The notes under the pieces are model-generated. The model did not search any database. It had not been told where the DNA came from and worked only from the letters and a program-made list of their open reading frames with translations. The position numbers and the translations under genes were made by a program. Source: Nymphaea colorata (taxonomy: Eukaryota; Streptophyta; Magnoliopsida; Nymphaeales; Nymphaeaceae). Taken from it: a DNA stretch of 64,000 nt. Positions 45,614-57,100 of this stretch are shown here, piece after piece. Within the stretch, counting starts at the first letter, position 1. Every line of letters begins with the position of its first letter. The stretch covers positions 8,712,334 to 8,776,333 of the forward strand of contig NC_045147.1 of NCBI RefSeq assembly GCF_008831285.2, written 5' to 3'.

Positions 45614-45896
45614 GGTATCATAGAATTTCATATTTCGTTGGTGGGTGTGTCTGTAGAAATTACTCGAGGTCATGTTTTTGGATGGGGTTTTCAATTTTTT
45701 CTTTTGAATTCAGCTCTCTTTTTTGTAATTCTGTTTGTGCTCCTTCGCATAGTGTTGCGAGCCGTGGTTATATCTTGTTCTCTTTGAAATCTCGCTCTTC
45801 CTCTTTATCTTCGGTTTCTTCGTGTGCCTTTACGTGTTGTTTTGTCTTGATCCGTGTGAGAGTTGGAATGATGGGTCTTCTGTTCTATCGTTGCAG
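45614..45896 (+). other. Probable 5'-UTR intron of the WD-repeat gene
   Basis: A good acceptor (TCTATCGTTGCAG) ends at 45896, only seven bases before the ATG at 45904. The upstream sequence is T-rich. A possible donor is AG/GTATCA at 45614. The donor is a guess; the acceptor is strong. If correct, the in-frame ATGs at 45682, 45868 and 45871 lie in an intron and are not the start. Confidence 0.5.
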
Positions 45897-45903
45897 AAGT
45901 GAT

Positions 45904-48900
45904 ATGGCTTACAACGCGATTGACGAGTTGCGGTATGTGGTCAACGGTTACTATGACGTGGATGATGAAGTTGCAGAAATCCCCTTTGAGAGAGCCGCCG
46001 GTGGCCGGCCGGATTGTCCCAGAGTGGAGGAAGAGGTGGAGGATGACGATTATATTGATGCTGACTTGGTCAGTTTGCATAGGCTAGATGCTTATTGTCT
46101 GTTCTTAATTCCAACTTTTTTTCCCCCTTTTCCAGTGGTAGTTGGTTGTGATGATTGGTGGTGTTTTTTTCTTCTCTTTGGGTTCTGGACTGAACAGAGC
46201 AAGCAAACGACAGACACGTCGGCCGTTGAGGCCAGGAACGGAAAGGACATACAGGGAATACCATGGGAAAGGATGAACTTCACGAGGGATAGGTATAGGG
46301 AGACCAGGTTGAAGCAGTATAAAAACTTCGAGAGCCTTTCTCAATCTCGCGTCGATCTCAGAAAGGTCATGATCCTGGTGCTTTCTTCTGCTTGTTGAAT
46401 TGTTTCCCATTTAGGTTCAGAGAAATTGGAGTCATTGGGCCCCAGAGAGCTGGAGTTAACTTCTAAAGACCCCGCAATGAATTTGTTGGTTCCTCCCGTG
46501 TTGACTGTGCTTAATCTTACCTGTAGCTTCGTTTTTGTTGTGGATGAGTTCCTTTATGTATTCATAATGTTAGTCTGGAGAGCCATCTGTTCCCTTGGGT
46601 GTCTTCTTCAGCACCAGGAGAAGCGGGATTAGGAATGATAGGAAAGGGTCGGTGTTTTCTTTAACGCAAGGTTGTGCGAGTGGTTTATTAGTGCCAAACG
46701 TGCGTTTGAAAGATTGACCATCGATGCCTGAATGGGCAAACAAGGATAACTTACATTTGTTGATCAATGACCTTATGCTTCAGGTTCCAGGATCCAATTT
46801 AATGAGTAAAAGCGAGTTTAGCAGCCCTAATTTAGAGTTATGTTCGTCCGCATCTTGTCCGTCCTAACAGTGACAAATTTTCTTTCAGGAGTTCAAGAAG
46901 GTTGAAAAGGGCAGCACCTTTTACGACTTCCAGTTTAATACAAGGCTTGTCAAAGCAACTGTTGTGCATTTCCAGGTAAAAAGCTGGTTTCTTTTCCAAC
47001 TGTACGTTTATGTGTGTGGCAATTGTTGCTGCTATTTTCTTCAGTAAGCTTTTTATTTGGTTTGTTGGCACATGCTGGTGGTTTAGACTGGTTCGTTCCA
47101 TCTGATTACAGAAAGAGCGGATAACACAAGCTCCTTTTTTTTTGCCTTGGTCTTGTACCTTAGTATTAGGTGCCTGCTAGACGGTGACCGTTGTTTCTGC
47201 ATTTATGTCAAAAATTTGTTCACATAGAAGCGATATATGGTTGAGCGTACAGAACTGACTGAACAGATTTTTCTAGTTAGATGTTATCATTTTAAGAAAT
47301 GGTCATTTATGTATGATGATCTGGGACATTTTTCTTTTGTAGGTTGCTGGGTTTTTACTTCGTCTATGGTGATATTCTGCCTAATTCAGCAGTACATCTA
47401 GATGAATTGAAAAGTCACTAGCCATGTTTGGCAGAATATCATCGATTTTATTAGTTGTGCAGGTTTGAGGTTATTAAAAAAATCAAATCATCTCGTGACG
47501 TTGTGTTTGGATATGTGGAGTCTGTACCTTGCCCGTTCTAGTACAGCTTGAAAGTTGTGTAGCCAAGTTGACGAAAGATTGGCAGGTGCAAAGCATGGGA
47601 AGGTAAGGGTGTCAGTCACTGTTACTTTTACCTGTGGAACATATAGTTTATCAGGAAGCGATTTGAGTTGTTCAGAACCATGGTTATATTTTGAGTTTCC
47701 TCTTAATTGGAAGCCAGTTGGATGTGGGAAACCTTGCCCCTATGATATATTGTTAAAAAAATTGTTTTATTCAGGTCTAAAACTACTGTATGGCAACTTC
47801 TTTCTCCCTCCTTTCTTTGCTTTTCCCGGATCTCAATTCCTGGCTGTATTTCGCCATCTTGGAATATAGGTGCCTTAACTATTTCAACATTCAATGTTGG
47901 AGTCCAATCTCATATAATGAGATTAATTGGGGACATGAATTTTCCTTTTTGGGGCAAGTAGCTGGGCTATTTTCCTTGCATGCATAAAAGGACTTGTGAA
48001 CAACTGGAGTTTTGTGTGGTTTATAGCTGGATTTATGAACATGGTGAGTTGGTTGACTGGTCTTATGCATTTTGTAGCCTTTTCATTTGGTAGTATGTAT
48101 AAAATATCATCTGCTTGATTTTCTTACGGTGAATCCAATGGCATCATTTCTATCTTATTATTTTTGATGTATGATTAGAGAGAAGAGAGTTCTGCATTTA
48201 AGCTGCAACTCTGTCATTGTGGTTGTGATGATGGGATTAGTGATGATTGTGCCCTCAGGGTTTTATGAGTATCTTTCTTTGGTCTTACAGAAGACCTGGA
48301 TTTGGTAGTTAATAAGTAATCTCGCTTACGGCAGGTCCCTCTGGTTCCGTATAGGCAGACTAGCTAAGTAACTTGCGATGTGTGTATGGCTTACTTGTGA
48401 AGATGCCTATGCTGCACTTAACTAATTTTTTGCAATTTCCGAAATGTAATTTACTGCTGAACTTGTTTATTTAGCTTCTTTATTGATGCTTTCAGCAGGA
48501 TGTGGAACATGTATGAACTTATATTTTGTCCGCAAAAGACACTGGTACCATTCGTTCTTAGTTTTTTAGCTGTGTACTTGGATTTGCCTTGCCTTACTAG
48601 TTTTTGTTGGATTTACTTGATTTAGTTTTGCAGATAACTAAAGGGCTGCCTCTGACATTGCATCCATTCTTTTTCTGTTTGTGGAGGCTTCTAGCTTATT
48701 CCTGTTCCTATACTTATAGCTATGGAAAGTACCCCACATAAAATGCATTCTTTAGTAACACGTCCTCATCATTATCAGGTTTTGCTTAATTAGCTGAATG
48801 TTTAATTTCCATCATGCGTAGGTTGCAGTGTCCCGTCTCATAGTTCCACTTGATTTGAGTCTTCTTTCTTAACAGACGCAATAATCATTTTAGAGCTGAT

Positions 48901-51900
48901 GTGTGCCTTCCAAGTCCTGCAGGATGTAACTGTGGCCTCTTGGGACAGTGCAATTTATGGCCTTCTAGACATATCTTGTTGAATATTTAGGTGCTTGGAA
49001 GCTTAATGTTCTGACTTCTGATTCTTCACTTGTTTTAATTTGCGTGTTCTTTTATGTTGTTCTGTGAATAATATGTCTCAAGATTCTAAGGTTATAAAAT
49101 AATTTGCCATCTATCATCTTTTGCATTTTCTACTGGAATTCAAAAGATTGCACGTTGTCTGTCATCTTATTTGTCTTTTGCATTTTCTACTGGAATTCAA
49201 AAGATTACACGTTGTCTGTCATCTTATTTGTATTATCTAACCATTTGGATGTGATGATTCTATCCCTCCTCTGCATGGCATCTAGGAGAGGCTACCGTTC
49301 TATTGTATCTTAGGCAGCATTACAAGCAGGGTGGACTATTCTCTATGAAGTTGGTGGAATAAGCGCCCTTCTTTATGGTATGATAGGAAATTCATTCGTA
49401 TTTAAAAGGCTAATTAAACTAGTTGTATGTCACAAGGGACTTGTGGAGCAGAGTTAACTAGAAAAACGTTGATTCTTTGGATGAGCTTTCAGTCAGAATT
49501 TGCTGCTTCTCTTTATCATCTCGGGTGGCACTTATCTTGAATGTGTCCTGTTTTGGTCTTTGAAAGTTTGCATTTATGAGAAATTTCTAATTTTAGTTTT
49601 ACAGTGTCACCGTCTGATTAATTTCTGATCACAGTTACATGTACTTAGTTGTCTATGTATGATGTTATGGTAATGTTTTTAGTGGATTCATGTGAATCTC
49701 TATTTTATTGACATTAATTAATTGTGTAACATAAATGAAAGTGATGCAGAATGCATAATGTCTTCATCACTGACTTGCCGCCTCGGGGACAATCTAGTTA
49801 AGGAATTTTGCACAATAGGATGGCCGAAGAACTTTACATTTATGTCCTTAGAGAGAATGAAAAAGTGTGGGTACCTCTGGCTGTTGATTTCATAATTTTG
49901 AACTCTGCCACCATCTTGGCAGTTAGCAGTTTTGCTCTCATATTTGTCCTGCTAGTTAGCGAGACAAGGTCTGTATGCTCTGTTATCCAACATTGAATGA
50001 TCTAGATTGGCTACCGCTCATAATGCCCCAAGAACCCGAAATAGTGATTCATGTATACAATTGTTGATACAGTCAATGCCAAGAATTACACCCTATTTTG
50101 TGTTTTTAATTATGGGTAGTGGACAAGCCAGATACTTGTGGATATGATTATGAAGATTTGTCAAGTCCTTTGTGACTAATCTGCTAGGGTTGGAAATTTG
50201 GTGTTTCTAATGTGATTTTAAGCTTGCCATATGTCGAGGATTTGGAACGCTGTCCCAGTCATATTCTAGCCATGTTAAATTGTTAAAGCTATTTGTCAGC
50301 TTGAGATTAAGATGCACTTACTGTATCGCTGTTTGATATGGTGTTCTGAGGTTCTTTTGGAGTTATGTATCTTCTAAATAAGGAAGCTAGCAATTATAAT
50401 CTGTCAGAAGGCATGTCTTTCTGTTTGGTTTCTCTGTGCATTTCAACATGTTCATGAAGTCAAGTGTTGTTTATCTGCTGGTATTAATCTGTTTCAAGAA
50501 TCTTTTTACATGTGATTCTTGATGCTGCAATGTGTGAAACATGCCTGTTCATGTCTGTTTACAGGAGAATGGTCTATTCCTGACTCTGTCTATTATAGGA
50601 GAATTGATTTAAGATGACTTTTTGTATTTCTTTGCAACCTGTGAAGTAAAATACTTGCTTCCTTCCAAAAGGCCAGAGTGACTTTCGATTATATCTGCAC
50701 ATGGTTGAGGTTCCAGCCATTTTGTGCTTCATCTGTTCTAGATCTTTGTATCTGAAATTTTTTTAATCTGTACTATGTGTGCAAATCATAATTCTCTATT
50801 CGTACTTTCTAGGAGAATATTCTGGTTTCAGGTGTGCTGTTGGGAGCATTCATGCAACTAGTCTCTTTATATTTGTTTGCATGTGAGCTAAAGTGCTCGT
50901 CTTTCCTGGAAATGGTGAAAGTAACTTGTTCCCATATAGGTTGTGAATGGTTGAGAGTCTTGAGACTCCTGCCTGTTTCCTTGTCCACTTTCAGTGGGTT
51001 GAATTACTTACAAGTTCAAGTTGTTCAACGACAGGTGCATGCAAAGAGAAATATATGTTCTGGATATTGATTAGATGGGCCTAATAAGGGGCTATCCTGC
51101 TAATACATTATTCTAATTTTGTTATGTCGTGGACAGATTTCTAATTTTTTATCCTACTCTCTTGGTCCTGTTATAATTGATGATTTAAAACCATTGTGTT
51201 ATCAATCAGTGTGTTGATTCCTTCGACACTCAGCCCATTTATCCATTCAAAAGTATTGATTTCACCTGCCATCCTGCGAAATATCAACATGTTGGTGGCG
51301 CTCTCTCTTTTCTATTTCTCTTGGACAAATTCCTGTCACAAGCACCACTCACTCTTCTAAATTGTGTTTTCTGGATGTAAAGATTTTTTCCATAAGATGC
51401 TTAAAATATTTAAGTGGGATTTAGACATTTCAATACTTGAAAAAGTGTTTGGTTTTCCTGCCTCCAGTTTCTCCTCCGTTTGAAATACCCCGTTGTTGCT
51501 CATTCTAGTCACAGGTTGCTTATTCACAGGTTGCTAGGTTTGCTTTTTACTAAAGAGAGACTGTTGGTGTCATGAGCTATATGTTCATTGTCATGGATTG
51601 TTTACTTTTTGTATCTGTCTTCCATTCATTTTGGTCTTGAGAGAACAAGAAGACCATGAAGATAAAGAAAGGACAAATACAGACAGTAGATCAGAAGGAT
51701 AAATACTATTGGATTCTATGCCAGTTTGAGTTCTTGTGTCCTAATGCGAGTGATTCAGAAGTCTGACACATTCGTGTAAAATTGTTATAATTCATTTTAT
51801 GTTCATGGTGGTGGTTACAAAATTTAGAATCTTCCGTTTGCTCAATTTGCAGCTTCAAAGTTGATGCATCTCAACCCTTGCTGAAAGTGGAGACATAAAC

Positions 51901-53645
51901 ATTTGGATAGTGTGCTTGTGTCAAATTTCTGGTTTTCACTAGGGTACAAAATTTAGAATCTTCCGTTTGCTCAATTTGCAGCTTCAAAGTTGATGCATCT
52001 CAACCCTTGCTGAAAGTGGAGACATAAACATTTGGATAGTGTGCTTGTGTCAAATTTCTGGTTTTCACTAGGGCCGTTAGCACAATTTCAATTCATTCAC
52101 AATTATTTTTTTTTTGTGCGTATAGCAGTATATTCGTTTGCAAATGAGTGATGTTCGGTTCCTGTTCTAGTCAAGGTTGAATCATGATATCATTGATATG
52201 CCATAGGGTTCCTGAATGGAGCACCATGTTTCTAGTGATTGATACATTAATATATTCTTTTTTTTTTCAGCTGAGGAATCTCCTGTCTGCAACGTCAAAG
52301 CATGATGTGTATCTCATGCAAAACTACTCTATCATGCACTGGTCATCCTTGCTTCGAAAAGGCACCGAAGTGCTCAATGTGGCTAGGCCCATCGTGCCCA
52401 CACAAGTAAAGAAAGCATTGCATTTCTGTCGATCCTTGCACCATACTTTGTTATTTGTTACGAATCTGATCAAACATGCAGAAATCACTGGGGTGCTTAC
52501 CACAAGGCATGGCTCGGATCCAGATCAGTACCATGGCTGTAAAGGACAATTTACTTGTTGCTGGTGGATTTCGAGGTGAATTAGTCTGCAAGGTATTATG
52601 CATGACTTGTTTCCAGACGTAAATACAATGTGCTGCTGTAGCTAAAATGAAGTTCAACGCTCACTCCTGCCACTGGTACCAGTTTCTGAACCGCGCTGGT
52701 GTGAGTTTCTGCACCAAATTAACTAACGATGACAATGCCATTACGAACTGTGCAGACATATGTCACACTCCAAAGTAAGAAAACCATACCCGGAACCACA
52801 GCATGATAGTTTTACACCGGAGGGTTTTCAGGCAATGATCTGACAAACTTGTGCTTATGACAGTGGTTCGATTAGGATTATGACAGCCAACAATGATGCC
52901 TGTGTGAGGATATTTGACACCGAGAGTTTCTCTATACAAGGGCATTTCTGCTTTCCGTGGTGTGTGAATGTAAGTTCAGTCTACTATTCTTCATCGGGTT
53001 CAGTTGCAGAATATTTTAGGTCTTATGTTGTGTTCACTTGGTATCCTTAATATTGTGATCAGAATACCTCAGTCAGTCTAGATGGGAAGCTTCTTGCTGT
53101 TCTTGGAGACAGCACAGATTGCCTGCTGGCAGATAGTCAAACAGGAAAGGTAGCCATTCTTGAGAGATAGCTCCTATGTTGGTTTCCCCACTACCGCCTA
53201 AGAGTTTTTCTGAGTTTCTGGTGGTTTGCAGCCAATAGCTTCCCTAAAAGGGCACTTGGACTACTCGTTTGCATCAGCATGGCATCCTGATGGTTACGTA
53301 CTTGCCACTGGGAATCAGGATACAACCTGCCGCCTATGGGATATTCGGAACCTCTCAACCTCTCTTGCTGTGTTGGAGGGCAGGATGGGTGCCATCCGGG
53401 CCATCAAGTTCACTTCGGATGGCCGCTTCATGGCTGCGGCGGAGGCTGCAGATTTCATTCACGTGTTTGATGTTGCTTCTGATTATACAAAGAGCCAGGA
53501 GATTGATCTCTTTGGGGAGGTCGCCGGTATATCTTTCAGCCCAGATGCGGAGAGCCTTTTTGTTGGTGTGGCCGACAGGACGTATGGAAGTCTGCTCGAG
53601 TTCAAGAGGAGGCGATCAAGGTATTATATTGATTCGTTCTTGTGA
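45904..53645 (+). CDS. WD-repeat protein, plant C2A9.03-like family, nine coding exons
   Basis: Joining 45904-46068, 46198-46365, 46889-46975, 52271-52405, 52482-52592, 52683-52774, 52864-52969, 53063-53149 and 53232-53645 gives 454 codons plus stop. All introns are GT-AG, and the phase is kept throughout (intron 6 is phase 2, the others phase 0). The N-terminus is acidic (E-E-E-V-E-D-D-D-Y around residues 44-51). It is followed by the family signature G-K-D-I-Q-G-I-P-W-E-R and a tyrosine/arginine segment. Exons 4-9 hold the WD repeats: S-A-T-S-K-H-D-V-Y-L-M, A-V-K-D-N-L-L-V-A-G-G-F, A-N-N-D-A-C-V-R-I-F-D, then G-H-L-D-Y-S-F-A-S-A-W-H-P-D-G ending W-D-I-R, and a last blade with I-S-F-S-P-D. 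This family probably forms a beta-propeller scaffold; its partners and role are not known to me. No frame break was seen, so the gene looks intact. Confidence 0.92.
49118..49231. repeat. Tandem duplication, 2 x 57 bp
   Basis: 49118-49174 and 49175-49231 differ at one base (GATTG versus GATTA). Confidence 0.93.
51816..52073. repeat. Tandem duplication, 2 x 129 bp, apparently identical
   Basis: 51816-51944 and 51945-52073 look identical by eye. The duplication is inside intron 3, about 200 bp before exon 4. It is either very recent or an assembly artefact. Confidence 0.93.
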
Positions 53646-54100
53646 TTCAGATGGTGCCACCCGTCCAGATGGCTTGTATTCCTGGCATTTTACTTGTGCC
53701 ATCGAGTTGGCTAGAATCTGTCGGAAGTGGAGGGGGACAACGTATTCGGTGCTAGGGAGTAGCGCTTCGTTTTTTCTCTTTGTACAAAGGAGGGTTCGAG
53801 GTTGAAATATGTAAATCAGGATTTGTTTTGCTGGAATTTTTGCAGTGTAGGTCAGGGTTATGGTTGGTTTTATCCAGGCCATATAGTTTGTGGTCGGGGT
53901 TGTAGTTGGTCTAATCCCGGGCATATGGTTTGCTTAAAGATGGAGAAGCCAATCTCTCTCTCTCTCTCTCTCTCCCTCTCTCGTGTAGCATTCCTCTTTG
54001 CTGTACCATTCATTGGTTTTCTTCCAATAGAAAAGATGGATGGATGGATGGATGGATGTTTTGGATATTAAATAAATTATTGAATCTCCCCATCTCTTTT
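53646..54100 (+). other. 3' region of the WD-repeat gene
   Basis: Follows the TGA at 53643-53645. It contains a (CT)n run at 53953-53983 and an (ATGG)n run at about 54036-54059. An AATAAA at 54071-54076 is a candidate polyadenylation signal. Confidence 0.5.
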
Positions 54101-54189
54101 CCGGGTATAGAATTCTGGTAATATATGTTTTCAGTATTTTCTGTCGAACTGATGTTAAGTTCTTTCAGTTCGGACGCTCAGGTCTCATT

Positions 54190-54506
54190 GAGAGTCCACT
54201 AAATCGTACATTTCCACCTAAAGCCTAGTCAGCCTGGTGAATTCCTTAGGCATCACACACATACTACACTTACTATGTGATTAACCTTTGTATATTGTCA
54301 ATGCGCTTTAGGCTAGTTGGATACGGTTAAGGGAAAAAAAGACATTGTCGATCTGGTCTGAACTAGAATCCACTAAATTGTACATTTGCATCTAAAGATT
54401 CTAAACGTAGTTAACGAGAATCCTAAAGACTTACTACTTTGCCATTAACCGTTCTATACTGACAATAACATACGCCTTCAGACTAAGTTTAATTGGATAC
54501 GGTTAA
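54190..54506. repeat. Diverged ~150-bp direct repeat
   Basis: 54190-54330 and 54366-54506 share GAGTCCACTAAATCGTACATTT-like starts, a TTAACC...TATA...CAATA middle and TTGGATACGGTTAA ends. Confidence 0.75.
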
Positions 54507-55010
54507 AATAAGAAGTAGCAAGAAAAGAAAAACCATGGTCCAAGTAGTCTGAAGGGAATTAGATCTTTTGAGAGATATGTTCAAGCTCAGCTGTGTTAAT
54601 GTGTTGTACTATCCCTACTTTTCTCCCATTTGCAGATGGTGTTTTTAGAAATTTTGATTTTTTCGGTGAATTGAGAGGAATTTTCGAGTTTCGTCTGAAC
54701 CTAGCTTGGATCTGAAACCTAGAGCCTGATGCCAAAGTTGAAGAATAAACTCTACTGGGTACCATTGTTGGCAGGTCATGTGGAATAGCACACCAACCTT
54801 TTCCTACAAAAAATAGCCAATGTAGGACCCACATATACCTCAAACTTGCCAAACATAATCTCTATAGGACTCACTGATCCTATTTTTAAAAACTTGTTTG
54901 ATTTACCTTTTGTGGGACCTATAAACTGTAGTCTTCCAAAAACCTGTCAAGAATAACTCCAGTAGGGCCCATGGACCCTATTTTTTATAACCCTGCATAA
55001 AATAGCCTCA
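54507..55010. other. Intergenic, no gene recognised
   Basis: A minus-strand frame at 54559-54852 has no recognisable family. Repeated AATAGCC...AGTAGGGCCCATGGACCC-type phrases suggest old repeat DNA. Confidence 0.4.
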
Positions 55011-55018
55011 GAGATACC

Positions 55019-55448
55019 TAGGGCTGCACAACGAGTCGAGCCAGCTCGGGCTCGACTCGAACTCGCCCGGTTAAACTCGGCTCGAGCTCGACTCGTTTAT
55101 AAACGAGTCGAGTTCGAGCTTACAATGAAACTCGAATGAGTAAACGAGTCGAGTTCGAGTTTTAAGAACTCGACTCGTTTATACTTGACTCGACTCGTTT
55201 ATACTCGACGAGTAAACAAATTTCATCCCACGTCATGAAATTTACTAGATATTTTAAAAAGAAGATCATATTTTATTTAGACGAGCTAATCGAGTTAATC
55301 GAGTCGAGCTCGAGCTCGACTTTATTTAATCGAGTCGAGCTCGAGCTTGTGTTAGGTAGCTCGACTCGAGTTCGAGCTTGAGCTCGTTGAGTCGAGTCGA
55401 GCTCGAGCTGGGCAAGCTCGAGCTCGACTCGGCTCGTGTGCAGCCCTA
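55019..55448. mobile_element. hAT-type MITE, 430 bp, with perfect 8-bp TSD
   Basis: The ends are TAGGGCTGCACAACGAG and, read inwards from the right, TAGGGCTGCACACGAG (identical but for one base). The flanks are GAGATACC at 55011-55018 and GAGATACC at 55449-55456. The interior is made of GAGTCGAG/GAGCTCGAG words on both strands, so much of it can fold on itself. The terminal sequence and 8-bp TSD fit hAT elements. No coding capacity. Confidence 0.88.
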
Positions 55449-55456
55449 GAGATACC

Positions 55457-57100
55457 ACAAACCTTATCAAATCAATGAAACCTCCCAAGTTGTGACTTAG
55501 CCCCTACCTGCAGGGTCCCATTAGTCAAAGCTGCCTAATTTAGAGCATCTAAATCAAGCAGCACCAATTCAAGTCGACTGAACCTGGTTTGCTAACTCTT
55601 TTCATTCAATTTTCCCAGGTTATCTTGTCCTGCCTAATATAGAACTAGCCATGGTCAACCCGAAGACCAAACATAGCTCAAGCCGAACTAAATCCTCCCC
55701 TAATCTGCTCGAGCCTACTGAACTCCATTTCTATCCAGTCTTAGTTTGACGAAACCTAGAGCAGGCTTGGTCAGCTAAACTTGTTCCACTAATATCAATC
55801 GTAGCTTGACTTGATATGTCTAGGCTTAATCAACTGGACCCGGACCAAGACTACTTGGCTCAATGGAACCCTGTAGGGGATGCCCCCTCTATTTCCAAAT
55901 CTTCAATACAGGTTTCTGTTTGATTTCAATTCAAGTTTCTTATATGATATTTGATCCAAATTGTAGCTTTCAAATCTAAATTTTGATCCAAATCTAGCTT
56001 GAAAATCCATGTTTGAAATCCAAACACACTAAACCTTGGCATGCAATTACAAGTTAATCTGGACTATTGATTTCAGGGTCTTTCAAAACTTTACTGTAGA
56101 GGTCTCTAGGGCTGTTGCCCCCACCTCGAGTCTTCAAAAATTTTAAAATAGGCAACAATTTTCAATAAGGGGGGACGCCCAAACCACTTTCTTTGGTCTC
56201 TTCTCTCACAAGTAAACCTTCTCCCACTTCTATTTCCTTAGTTTCCATTAAAGACACTCTAACTTAGTCTCTTTTCTCTCATGTTGAATGAGGTCTTGAA
56301 GGAGTTGACGCCAGCCGTAAAGAAGCTTTCAGCAACCCACATCTAAAAGCCAGGAAGGAAGGAGGAAGAAGGAAGAAGAAAGAAAAGGAAGGAAAAGAGA
56401 AGTTCCAGCCAGCTCCTTAGGGTTATTTTTTTCAAAACAGGGTAGGTCTTCCATACTTAGTCGCACGTCATTATGTTTGCAACATAGAATAGTATATTTA
56501 GCATGTTTGCATGGCTTAAATCAGTCTTGTCTATGGCTGGTTTGAGACATGAACCCGTCCAGCACCATCAACTCTTTGATGAGCACGACCAATATTTTAG
56601 TGTATTTCCTAAGAATTCACAACGAAGTCCAACTTGTTTCGCGGTTCATGGAGTCATATTCACAATGTGGAAAGCTTGTCTTAGGCGTCAAATATAGATT
56701 TACGAGCAAATCTCTTACATCCATGGCAATACGAATACATCATGTTTAACATTTGCACATTGTGTTTTCATGCATTTCATAGTACTTTTTGGTTAGCAGC
56801 ATGCATGTAGAATGTATTAGTCATGTTTTCTTGTCTATAGCGATACTACCCACAGTATAGTGCAACGCGTATGAACTATGAAGTATACATAGTATATCAG
56901 ATTTGCCTTCGTGATTGACGAATAGTGTGACATCTCCTACAACACAATACAAAAGCAGCTAGCATAATTGGCACATGGCTCGAACTGTCTTAGGAAATAT
57001 GTGCTTTACTTTATTAGAGTGATGCGTTAGTGGGTGCATTGTGCAAAACAACATATAGTATATGAAAGAAAATCTCATCGTTAAACGATAAACATAAATG
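55457..57100. other. Intergenic, no gene recognised
   Basis: The part 55460-55870 has repeated C-T-G-A-A-C/T-C-G-A phrases of unknown repeat type. The part 56340-56400 is GGAAGAA-rich. Small frames at 56503-56749 are not recognised. Confidence 0.4.

Larger units (their letters stand above)
46976..52270 (+). other. Intron 3 of the WD-repeat gene, 5295 bp
   Basis: Donor CCAG/GTAAAA at 46976 and acceptor TTTTTTTTCAG ending at 52270. The sequence is T-rich, as plant introns are, and shows no retrotransposon domain. Frames such as 47555-47869 and 50834-51070 have no recognisable product. It holds two local tandem duplications (49118-49231 and 51816-52073). All other introns are between 76 and 523 bp. 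Confidence 0.85.

Noticed and set aside
45682-46398. 238-codon frame read straight through as one protein
   Set aside because: It runs through intron 1 and into intron 2; only 45904-46068 and 46198-46365 match the WD family and splice in phase.
53269-53805. 178-codon frame overlapping the last WD exon
   Set aside because: Shadow in another frame; the WD-family residues are in the frame ending at 53645.
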